From Symsagittifera roscoffensis (lineage: Eukaryota > Xenacoelomorpha > Acoela > Convolutidae): 64,000 bases of DNA. The stretch spans positions 37,146,686-37,210,685 of the forward strand of contig NC_087067.1 in the NCBI RefSeq assembly GCF_963678635.1. Direction: 5' to 3'. Made by a program: the position numbers and the translations under genes. Shown in pieces: positions 36,034 to 45,624 of the stretch; position 1 is the first letter of the stretch, and each line of letters begins with the position of its first letter. The notes beneath the pieces were generated by a model. The model was not told the DNA's origin, did not search any database, and saw nothing but the letters and a program-made list of their open reading frames with translations.

Positions 36034-36162
36034 ACTAATTTGCAGGTGCCATGCAAATCAAGAACGATTTCAAAACTGCCTTCCAGAAATTTATAAGCTT
36101 CTAAACAAATTCGAAAGCATTGTTCCCAATGGTTCTTATCGTTACATTTTTTCGCTAACAGC
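36034..36162 (-). CDS. Candidate internal exon, cysteine-rich
   Basis: Encodes 42 codons with four cysteines: L-L-A-K-K-C-N-D-K-N-H-W-E-Q-C-F-R-I-C then L-E-A-Y-K-F-L-E-G-S-F-E-I-V-L-D-L and H-G-T-C-K-L. The proposed donor (gt|gtactg) gives the phase needed by the next exon; the proposed acceptor (aatcaag) is weak. With the two exons after it, this makes a three-exon chain of an unknown, probably extracellular, cysteine-containing protein. Confidence 0.45.
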
Positions 36163-38910
36163 CTTGATTACTACAGTCTTAAAATTGGATTTGCTTCAAC
36201 GCCACTGTATTCAACGAGGTTTTGAAGTGCCTGAGCGAAGTTTGTTCATTTTAGTAGACTTTGGCAACATGATTATCTTAAGAATTAAAGTTTAGTTACT
36301 ACGTTTTTATATGCTGTTTTGAATATAAATGGCTAGCTTGATTGAAGGTAAACTTTAGAAAAAGTTTAAGGCTTAGCGGCAGTTTACTCCGATAAAATCG
36401 AATCTTCCAAAATATATTTGTGTTAGCAAGTTTCGTACATTTCTCTATAAAAAAAACTCGAGAGGTTTTTCTTTTTTTCTAGTCCGTGGCAATTGTGCAG
36501 TTATATAACATTTAGTAGGAAAAAAACTTGATACTGAAAAACTCTCATTAAGTAAAAAATTTCCTTTTTTTATGATTTTTGAAATTGTAAAGGCCCCAAA
36601 TTGTAAGAAAAATATTTTCACCGAGAAGTTTTTAGGAATAGGAGCTTCGAAAGAAGAAAAGTCTTCAAAGTGATTCCATTTTTTGGCCTACATATAATCC
36701 GGTATAACAAAAAAAATTGAAATAATTCGGAAACTGTAAAGTCCTCTGAAAAAGATGTACGATGTTTCCTAACCATCGAGATCGGTTCTCGTTCCTTGCG
36801 AGGGTGAGGTAGAACCACGAAGCCCAAAGGCCAAAAAAATGAATGTAATTCAAATTTTGGCAAAGAAACGGTTTTAATCAAAAAGTTGAACAACTTCTTT
36901 ATCTTCTTCAAACAAACAAAGCATGTCATAATTTGAAAAAACTTTATTTATAGAGAAAATTTTTTCTCTTTCGTTTTGAATATTAAAACGCAATTTTTTC
37001 TTAATTACAATTATCCAACCAACAGGTTAGGTTTTTTATCATTCAGTGCTTTCACGCAGTTGTTTTTGAAAAAAATTAGTGCATCATTGCTGTTTTGTTT
37101 CAGTGATTGCTGTTTTGAGGAAAATCAATTGTCAATTAAGAAACTGCCAAAACAAAAACATTTGTTGAACCCAACCTTGAAATAATTGTTTCCGCTTTTA
37201 TTTAAAGAAGAACATAGCCAACAGAAAACCGAAACATGTAAGAGAACAAGCAAAACGAAAAAAAGGATCAATTTTTTAGTAAAATCGAAGAACAGATTAA
37301 ACTGCCGACCTTGACCTTCAATGCACAACTTGCAATGCAAACATTTGGGGTAAAATAATGTTTTCGCTTCGTTAACTGGCACTGGTGTTCAACCTTCAAC
37401 ACTATCGCCAGTTAAGAAAACGTGCCACTACATCTATTGTAAAAATGCGAAATTGCCGAAAGCAGACATTTTAAGGTTACCGAAATGGACCTGGTTAATT
37501 GAAGAAATTTTAATCTCGTCGCTAAAAGTTGCCAACCCGGGTTAACCAAAATTTCTTATCATACAATTTCCATATATCAAAAATATCTTACCATACAATT
37601 CTATACAATGCCATACATACAGAAAATTGTAAGAATTCTCCAGAATAAGCAATTTTTCATATATGAAAATTGCATGGCAAGTATTTTTCCATTAACCAGA
37701 AAGTTGATTTTTTTTCTAAGTTTAATTTCTGCAAGTGACAAATACCTTGGCTTACTCAAAGCACCAAAAGTTAGACGTTCTTGCATTTATATTGCATACA
37801 AAACAACCTGAACTGTACTACGACTGCCTCTCACTAATGATATAAGGAAAGTAACAAACTTTTAAATTTTAAACATTTTCAAAGATGATATGTTGCAGGT
37901 TTGAATTTTGATTTATTCATGCTTTGATCTAGGCATGCAAAAACATGACATACAGACTTAGCAGAAATTTTGAACGTTTATGAAAACAAGTTATCAAGAA
38001 AAAACGGCAAAAAGTATAAGTTTTGTGTATCCAGGGCTATGTTATGCGCACAAAAAATTAAACAAAAAAATCCAGAAATAAGTTTTTATCTTTTTTCAAC
38101 CATTTTTAGAAATTGAATGAAAATTTTATGACAAGCATTTTTCCACGCACTTGATGTATGGAATTGTATGATAAGCATTTTCGGTGTATGTAGGTCAACC
38201 CGGAATTAGGTATAACTCCGATCACTGAAACAAGGGAGGAACTTTGAACTTAGTTTCTTTGTTATTTTTTTTTAAATTTCATTACGCGGGCAAACCGTGC
38301 ACTGTTTAGGCGCACAAATTTGTCGGAACGATTAAGGAGAACGCAAGAACAGAAGAAGAACAAAGGGAGCGTCCTTGGTTGCGGAATCCGATAATAATTT
38401 GCGAGAACACTCATAGTTTGGCCTCGTAATGTTGTTTCTCCACAGAATAGGTGCACCAATAGTTAACGGAAGGAGTTGGTGGAAAGATTATATTAAAGCC
38501 CTGTAACTTGTCATTTTCATCATTCCAGGGTTTTTTTTCAGATCTTCTCTTCATAACACCACGAGTAAGAATTGACGCAATTGGAAAAAAAATAAAGACT
38601 TTTTCAAGTGTTTATTTTTAGTTTTGAGGCAGGAATTTTCTGTGGTATGTGCACAGCAACCAACTAACTTAGCTACAAGATTGCCAGTTTTGCAGATGTT
38701 TTGGTAAAAAAAAATAAATAAGTTCCGATAAATACAAATCTAAGAGCTACTTTCGTGAGACTACCATGCTTCCTTATCTTGGATCAAAATTTCTGCTACG
38801 CTTTGAGTTTGCAAATAGGACCTATCGTCTCGCTCAAAACTCCCAAATAAAGTTTGAAACACAAATATTTTTCTACGTTTATTGCTTTTTTCCACTTAAA
38901 AGATTTGGTG
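36163..38910. other. No gene assigned
   Basis: AT-rich DNA. A minus-strand frame at 36700-36860 and a plus-strand segment after tttgtttcag at 37102 (D-C-C-F-E-E-N-Q-L-S) could be exon pieces but lack partners. Nothing else is recognised. Confidence 0.35.
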
Positions 38911-38983
38911 TTACCTTAATTTTTGCATCAATTTAGTTCCCGAACACATTATTACAAAGGCTTGGCTCAACAAAATCAAAAAC
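38911..38983 (-). CDS. Candidate last exon with hydrophobic segment
   Basis: After an acceptor (atatcttatcag), one base and 23 codons plus TAA follow: F-L-I-L-L-S-Q-A-F-V-I-M-C-S-G-T-K-L-M-Q, then K-L-R. The hydrophobic run and basic end look like a short membrane anchor. In phase with 39045-39183 across a 61-base intron, but the evidence is thin. Confidence 0.3.
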
Positions 38984-39044
38984 CTGATAAGATATTAGAA
39001 TTACAAATTTTTACAATCTGAAATCAAATCAAATAAAAATAAAC

Positions 39045-39183
39045 CTTTCATTGATACTCCAACTGCTCCCATTCCACACAAACGTAATGCTATCCACGCT
39101 CCAAAGCTTTGACTGTTGATTTTGAGTTGCTTTGAGCGTATCAAACAGAAGATTTTGCACCAACTGAATTAATCCATTGATGG
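39045..39183 (-). CDS. Candidate internal exon
   Basis: A 139-base open segment with strongly coding-like composition: N-G-L-I-Q-L-V-Q-N-L-L-F-D-T-L-K-A-T, then S-K-L-W-S-V-D-S-I-T-F-V-W-N-G-S-S-W-S. The three tryptophans and hydrophobic periodicity are unlike the AT-rich noise around it. The acceptor (cacattaag) and donor (aag|gtttat) are weak. Family not recognised. Confidence 0.35.
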
Positions 39184-40320
39184 CTTAATGTGGATGAAAT
39201 TAGTTTCCAAATCTAATACAAACATATACACAGGCAAATTTGATTTTCACGGACACACGAAAGGACAAAAGTGAGCCATAAATCTAAGAAAAATTTAAAA
39301 TGAGATTGCTGTATACGGGTTTCGATACCGTGGTCCCCCACAGTTGAATTCTCTTTAGCCGGAAAAGTGTCATTGAACTCGAAGAAACCCGAAATATTAA
39401 CTATTTTTTTATGCTCTCAAATTTCTGATACAAATTGCATCACCATAAAGATTTCCGAATTTCGAGCATAGTTTACGAATTTGATTTGAGCGTAGGAAAA
39501 AATCACTCGAAATAAATAAGTGTGTTATCTGCATATAAGAATGCATTTTTGTTTAAAAAAAGTTTAGGGCTTCCCTCCCGAAAAAAAACAATCATTGCAA
39601 CGTAAATGCCTTTGCTGCGTTCATTGACATCTAAACACATTATTTGAATTAGAGCATGCGTAGATACTGAAAATGAAGAAAAAACACTGAAGTATTTTTT
39701 TTGAAAAAATGGGACGAAAAGTTTGCTTTTCGAAATGAGACATTCGCTTTTCAGTTTTGGAGCTGCTATCTCAGATTTCTGAATAATTATCTTTGAACTG
39801 TGCAAAACAAAAAATGATCATTTTTTAAGCGCCAATTTTGAAGAAACATGGAGTTTTTTGAATTTTAAAAATGAAGCATCATTGGCACTTTTTGTCACTG
39901 AAGATTCTCTGCACATTCGCTGACAATTGATCAACTTCAGTGCAAAAAATTGACCTTAAAAATGAGTTTTTTGGAAAACTCTTTCACCTCCTAAAACGAT
40001 TGTTGCGAAACTTTGAAACGACAAAAGCAAAGCGTTACAAGATCGGTAATACAAAAAGAGACAGAACTCAATTGTTTACTGAAAAAATGCAAAAATTAGC
40101 CTCAAAAGGTCGAAACTATGATAAGAAAATGTTCACGTCCGTATTGCATGATGTTCATTAATAGCCTTACAAAGCCTTGAGCTTCAATTACCGAGCGGCG
40201 ACTAACGCGCAAAAATTTGTGTCGACCCCTGTTGAGCCGAACACAAAAGTGTAGTCACAAAAAAAACTAAGTTTTAAACTTTTGTTATCAGTTATCTCAT
40301 AAGAATAGGGATTAGATTAG
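39184..40320. other. No gene assigned
   Basis: AT-rich DNA without recognised genes; frames of 73-100 codons are low-complexity. Confidence 0.35.
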
Positions 40321-41000
40321 AGTCCCAGCTAAAACTGGAGGTACTTGTTTGATTTTTTGACTTTGTTGTACTGATGCGGGATGAAATGGGTAATTTCAAA
40401 GTTTACAAATTGAGCTCACATTTTGTTTCGAAGGCTGTAGAAACTGTGGAAAGGTAAAAAGAGGTTAGCGGAGGATGCAGACACACAGGGTCAGGAAAGT
40501 ACTTCCCAATGATACCATTTTTCCGACACTCTTCGCATACACAACCAATAATATGATCGATAACGCTACTGGGAAAAACCGAACTTTGAGTCTACAAAAT
40601 TTCTTAAGTGACGCACGCCAATTATGAGCACATAATTGCTGAGTGACGCAAGCCAATCATGACCGAATAGCAGTACCAGTCAATTTTAAAAAAAATGCCA
40701 AAGAACATGCCTCAATTTATAGAGCGGGCGCATTTTAACTAGCATACGAAAAAATCATTAAAAACATTCGACCCTACGGAGTTTCGAACCCTCTTACTTT
40801 TTGCGGGTCTCCTTTTCTACCTCTATGCTAGAGATCAATGATACATTGAAGCTAAAGTATAAATAAAAATCTGCGTTAATATCCTTAGCATTGGCAGTAC
40901 TTGATAGCTGGTTATAGATCAAAATGAACCTTTTCAAAATAAACACATTTTCTCGCAACAATATTGAATGGAAAAAAAGATAGTTCATTTTATAACGCAA
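40320..41000. repeat. Dispersed repeat, copy 1 (with tRNA-like promoter at 40765-40835)
   Basis: agtcccagctaaaactggag at 40323 resembles agtgcccagcaaaagctgga at 43310. cgaaggctgtagaaactgtg recurs as cgaaggctgtagacagagag (44222). The acgcacgccaattatgagc part (40611) recurs at 54243. On the minus strand ggttcgaaact with an upstream tagcatagaggtag looks like the B and A boxes of a tRNA-derived promoter (40765-40835). Confidence 0.55.
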
Positions 41001-41931
41001 GATTTTCTTGTGTAAAACTTGGTTAACTAGTTTTTGAGAAAGCGTCTCAAAAAAATTTAAAAAAAAACTGATCCCATACATTTTCATGAGACCTGTTTTA
41101 TCAAACAAAAAAATTTTGCCCTTGAGAGTACACAGTATAATTTGACTAAATCGAGATAACATGAGCTAATATCTTTTTATTGGCAAAAAATGGAAAAACA
41201 AAGAAATCACAAAATTTTCACATTACGTAACTCTCAATTATATCAAAACCTGTTCAAATAAAAAACCCATGCATTGCAAAGCAAGCCAAAAAACTGCCTT
41301 CCAGGTGATATATTAATTTTCAAAAGCAGAAAAAGATTCGACGGAAACTTGGACGAAAACCACAATTTGGAAAAAAATTCAGTTTCGACCTAAATGATCA
41401 TCGTTAATTTAAAATTTCGAGAAAATGATTATGTCAGCAGTCTGCACGTGAAGTTAACCATTCCTCCACAATTAACCATTCTGTGAACAAAGTTATTGAC
41501 GGGGAAAAACCTAGTACCCGGTTGCAGCACCCTAGCTGATCTTAAACTTCAAACCTAGACGGTTAAGGAACTCCATGAAATAAAAACAAATTTCTCTCAA
41601 CGATTTTCTGTTGCAGAATTATAGAAAATCGTTTATTGGGAAATGAGTTTTAAACTGATAACTTGCAGGTCGGAAACCTTCAGTCAAAAAGAAAACAACT
41701 GTCGCTTCTTTGAGACCGTTCGATTAAGCTGACGCAAAAATCAGTCTTTTAAAATCATCAAAACTTGTTACTTTACCAGTAAAAACCGATGTTATTTGAA
41801 TACAATCGCTTGTTCTCCAACCATCGCGCTCGTATAATTAATTTAATTAATTATCATTTTAAACTAAAGCAAGTTTAAGTATGCAGTTCAAACTATCTGT
41901 TCTATAGTTTTGTTAATTAGTTTAACACTCG
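41001..41931. other. No gene assigned; likely 3' UTR of the minus-strand exon at 41932-42828
   Basis: No coding signal. TTTATT at 41632-41637 is AATAAA on the minus strand, about 300 bases past the stop at 41932, and is a possible poly(A) signal. Confidence 0.35.
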
Positions 41932-42828
41932 TTATGTATTAACTTCAGTATCGGCGTTCCACGAAGTATCCTGATCACTTCCCGAGTTCGAGCGACTTTG
42001 TAATACCTGCTCGTCATCTAAGAAATTACTTGGAGATACTGGTTTGATCCTTGCCAGTCCTTTAGTCAATGCGCTCTTCATCTTCACCGCTTTTCGCGTA
42101 CTTGATACTCTAGTCGACATCTGTTGCAGTTTCTCGACTGCATAATGAGAATGTTTATTCTGCTTATTTCCTAGAGAATTGAGACAACTTTTGTGATCTC
42201 CACTTTGATTTCTACTCATAGGACTAAACGAGGCTCTTAGTCTGCGTTTCTGATTCATTGTTGAGGCAATGAGTGAATTAACTGGATTCATGGCGTTAGC
42301 TATCAGCCTGTTTCCTGGATGTTTTCTAGGCTGCGCTTCTATGAATTCGGGATCAGGACAGTCTGCTTCTTCTATATGATCCGACATTTGTTCTGCTAAA
42401 TCAAGGTCTTCCAGAGGACTCAACAATTCTGGACCCTGTGGTAAAGGTGATCTAGTTATTTTTTCACACGTTTCATCCTCTTCGGCGCTATCATCTGTGT
42501 AGAACGGAGGCATTGACATCGGTAGGTGAAGTTGTGATAAAGATGACAAGCTATCGTGGAACTCCTCACTTGAACTCGTAGCTGAGAGTAAAGAAACACG
42601 AGGCGATAACTCAGTTAAACTTTCAACTGATGCTTCTTTGTCTAATAAAGAAAGTCTTTCCAAGTCACTGGTGTCTACAGGGGTATCTTGAAAATTAGGA
42701 ACAGATAAGAATTTTGCCCCCGTTGCCGATGTGAGTTTTTCGCCGTCTCTGTTTTCGACTATGTCTTCTAAAGATTCGCTGTCACTAGCAACTACTGAAC
42801 GTCCTTTCATGCTTGTCTCGGCTCCTTT
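41932..42828 (-). CDS. Long serine-rich acidic exon, probably terminal
   Basis: A 298-codon open segment begins right after a good acceptor (gttaatttgcag) at 42829-42831 and ends at TAA (41934-41932). An in-frame ATG at 42810 could be an alternative start. The protein is disordered in look: acidic and serine-rich first half (S-D-S-E-S-L-E-D-I-V-E, S-S-S-E-E-F-H-D-S-L-S-S-L), a D-D-S-A-E-E-D-E-T cluster, then a basic part with R-R-L-R-A-S-F-S-P-M and K-M-K-S-A-L-T-K-G-L. R-x-R-A-S-F and several S-P sites look like kinase targets. GC and codon use stand out from the flanks, so a real host gene is likely. No domain recognised. Upstream exons were not found between it and NAA60. Confidence 0.7.
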   Translation of the reverse strand, partial: KGAETSMKGRSVVASDSESLEDIVENRDGEKLTSATGAKFLSVPNFQDTPVDTSDLERLSLLDKEASVESLTELSPRVSLLSATSSSEEFHDSLSSLSQLHLPMSMPPFYTDDSAEEDETCEKITRSPLPQGPELLSPLEDLDLAEQMSDHIEEADCPDPEFIEAQPRKHPGNRLIANAMNPVNSLIASTMNQKRRLRASFSPMSRNQSGDHKSCLNSLGNKQNKHSHYAVEKLQQMSTRVSSTRKAVKMKSALTKGLARIKPVSPSNFLDDEQVLQSRSNSGSDQDTSWNADTEVNT

Positions 42829-42839
42829 CTGCAAATTAA

Positions 42840-44570
42840 CACATCATTTTAAGACATCAGTCTAGACTAAAAGAGCTAAACAAAGCCAATAGAAAGTTAG
42901 AAATATAGCCAACAGACAGTTGGAAAAGTGTAATGAATGAAAAGAAACCGAAAAAAAACTGATTTTTAGAAAAAACTTCAAATTGCGAATTTTAAAGCTC
43001 TTTTCATTTCCCGAACAATTTATGTTTGATCTTTCTGTGATAAAATTAACCCAATTTGAGAAATCTCGATCAATGATTAACATTTTTATTTCTGCACTTA
43101 GAGCCGTTTTTAGCGCGGGGTGCGATTTGAGAATTATACAAACGCTAAAAACTAGTTTTTTCCCAATAAATTTAAGTTTTTTAGCATAAAGGTACCACTT
43201 GCGATACAACACAAACATAGAAAAAACATCAGACGAAAAAATTTAAATGCTGAAAAAAACTAGGTGAACCAATTTTTTTTTCATGTCTTGATAAAAAAAA
43301 ACAATTAAGTGCCCAGCAAAAGCTGGAGGTACGTATTTGATATTGAATGAATTTGCTAACTGATGCAGCACGCAAAATATGATTTCAAAAAACTGGACTT
43401 TGCCCAAAACCATAGTTGTTTCTCTTTTAAAATAAGTGAGAAGAGCATAAAACTTATCGCAACCGGTTTTTTCAATTGAACTTTTCATCACAGATCTGAT
43501 TGAGTAAAAATTTAGAATATTCGAACATTTTTTAAAAAATGGTCAAAGGTTCTAAGAAACGATCGAAAGACTTTCTAAGAACCATAATTTTTTTGAAAAT
43601 AGGGCGTAGCTGCTTATGCAAAAGGAACTCACACAACCCGTAATTTCGGTTGAACACCAAAATGTTAGATTTGGGAGGGTAGTTTTCGAGAAAAAAAAAC
43701 TTTCAAAAAGACGGTCGAAAAATACCGAGAGCCATAACTTATGGTGTCAGAAAAATTTGCGCTTAGCCGTAGAAGCAAATGAGCTTCTTACAACCCGTTC
43801 TTTGAATTGAACCCAAAATCTCATATATGACAGAGTTATAAAAAGATTACAAAACGGTTCAAAAAATCAGAACTTTGACTTTTCCGAGAGCAATAACTTT
43901 TTGTGTAAAAAAACTTTTGCGAGTGAGCGCTAATGCAAGGGAGACTCCCATTGATCCCTCAATATCAGATTTGAGAGGTTGGTTTTCGAAAAAAAATCAC
44001 AAAACGGTCAAAAATCAATCAAAAATTTGAATGTTCCGAGGGCTGTAACTTTGTATACAAAAATTTGGGCGTAGATAAATAGGGAGGGAGCTTTTCAAAA
44101 CCGCTTTATTCAATGAAAACAAAAACTCAGATTTGATAGTAGTTTTCGAGAAAAGAAAAAAAAACGGGTCAAATATTCACCCACAAAAATATGAGTCAAA
44201 TACTCCCCCACAGACTTTTTCGAAGGCTGTAGACAGAGAGGTGACGTAAAAAGAGGCTCTAGGGGAGTATTCAGGCTCACATGTGAGTAGGCGGTCTCTC
44301 AATTGATACCCGTTTTTTTGAATAATAAGTTCAATAAGTTTGAAAATAATTTTTCATAACGAAACAAAAAGCAACTTCAACAAACCGATTGGTAAACATA
44401 CAATCAACTTGAAAAGAGCAGAGGGGAGAGTTGAAATTGTGTTTCCCTTAATATGACCAAAAACTAGGTCATGAAGCCGATAATAAATAGGCCGAAATAA
44501 TTTGGGCCGAGGAAACTTTTCTGCGATTTAGAACAACAAAGAAGGAAATACGAAGTCAGCAACATTAAAA
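42840..44570. repeat. Dispersed repeat, copy 2, with internal ~170-bp units
   Basis: Units built around tcagatttgagaggt..gttttcgagaaaa, ggtcaaaaatc, ccgaggg.cataactt and gcgtagccgctaatgca recur about four times at roughly 165-180 bp spacing in 43545-44200. The same units and the same right flank (tttgaaaataatttttcata, ggtaaacatacaa, aaatgaccaaaaactaggt-like) are seen at 54690-55560. The left part (42880-43100) resembles 53580-53760. Confidence 0.65.
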
Positions 44571-44930
44571 AAATGCGCACATCAAAAAACGATTCCAAGA
44601 TGCGGCAGCTAAGCCCGCAACAGATAAGCAGACAAATAATCGGCCGACAATTTTATTTGAAAAAGAATATTTCACGTTTGAAAAAAAAAACAGGTCCTGG
44701 TCAGATTCGAACCCAGGACCTTTGCCGTCCAAGGCATATTCGTTATCTCCAGGCTAAAATGGCTGGGAACGCATTGAAGTTTGAATTCCTTATGAGCCAT
44801 GATACAAATGATTCTGTTAAACAAGTTATAACACGAAAAAGTCTATATTCTTGTTTGATAACGCTAATCATAAGCGTAATAACGATCGTTACTCAATCGC
44901 TTTACTCGCTCAAAAATTTCATGTGACAAC
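44500..44930 (-). repeat. tRNA-derived short interspersed repeat, copy 1
   Basis: On the minus strand 44680-44765 has ctgggttcgaatctgacca, a B-box-like tRNA T-arm, and a possible anticodon stem (tgcc..ggca). The 3' part (gcattgaagtttgaattc, tatgagccatgatac, tctgttaaacaagtt) is shared with 47115-47210. It looks like a SINE. It lies downstream of the NAA60 stop codon. Confidence 0.6.
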
Positions 44931-45217
44931 TTTTTGGGAAATTTTTAAATGTTCGAATCACGACTGAACGGGCTTTAAATTGATATGTCACTCAACCCAG
45001 TCCGATGATTACATGTGGTACCTGATTTTGAGTGGGAAAAAAAGATAAAACTAACACGCACTCGAATACAAAAACCCTACCCATTTTCAATAGTCGGGCC
45101 AAAAAAGAATTTTGAGCCGGAACAAACTTACAGCTTCCAGAAAAAAATCATAACGACCTATAAAAGAGTCTGAACTACGTTCATCGACCATTACCGAGAT
45201 ATCATTTGTCATTAAAT

Positions 45218-45624
45218 CTAATGCAACAACCGCGGCCCTTCAAGATTATGAACAGATCTTGTTTGTTCTTTCGCTCCAGTATAACAGATCAAGTGGCAAA
45301 AACTTTTATCATAGAGTTCCTTAGTAGTAGTAGTAGTAATGACCTGATTTTGGGTTGCGCTTGTTCCTGTGCTTTTCTGAGGCTGGGACTGTGATGAGGA
45401 GAAAAGCGAAGATATCTTGGGTGGAAATGACGTAGGGAGGAGTCTAGGCAGTTTGTTCAGCACCACATTTGCGTAACTCTGAACTGAATTCGTGGTCGGA
45501 GGTGATCCAGAGAGGGGCGTGTTTGGATTGGACTGTTGGTTTCCTGATTCTGATTTTGACTGCGACGACTTCGAGAGAGGCCAAGGTTTAGAGCTCGTGT
45601 CTTTCTCCCGTTGTGCAGGGTTAG
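45218..45624 (-). CDS. NAA60: NAA60 exon 6 (codons 231-365 and stop)
   Basis: Acceptor ctttttttccag-like (ttttttccag) before 45624. The first two bases complete the split alanine codon from exon 5. The product is low-complexity: S-S-Q-S-K-S-E-S-G-N, S-P-P-T-T-N-S, S-S-S-Q-S-Q-P-Q-K, and a five-threonine run from an (act)5 repeat. Residues 280-305 carry a more hydrophobic piece (Y-A-N-V-V-L-N-K-L-P-R-L-L). It has no counterpart in human NAA60. Confidence 0.8.

Noticed and set aside
43545..44200. CRISPR-like array
   Set aside because: Units are ~170 bp, diverged throughout, with no short conserved repeat and unique spacers, in a eukaryotic genome.
41932..45624. Exon 41932-42828 as an alternative last exon of NAA60
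   Set aside because: NAA60 exon 5 leaves one base of a split codon, but this exon starts in phase 0, so the join would break the frame.
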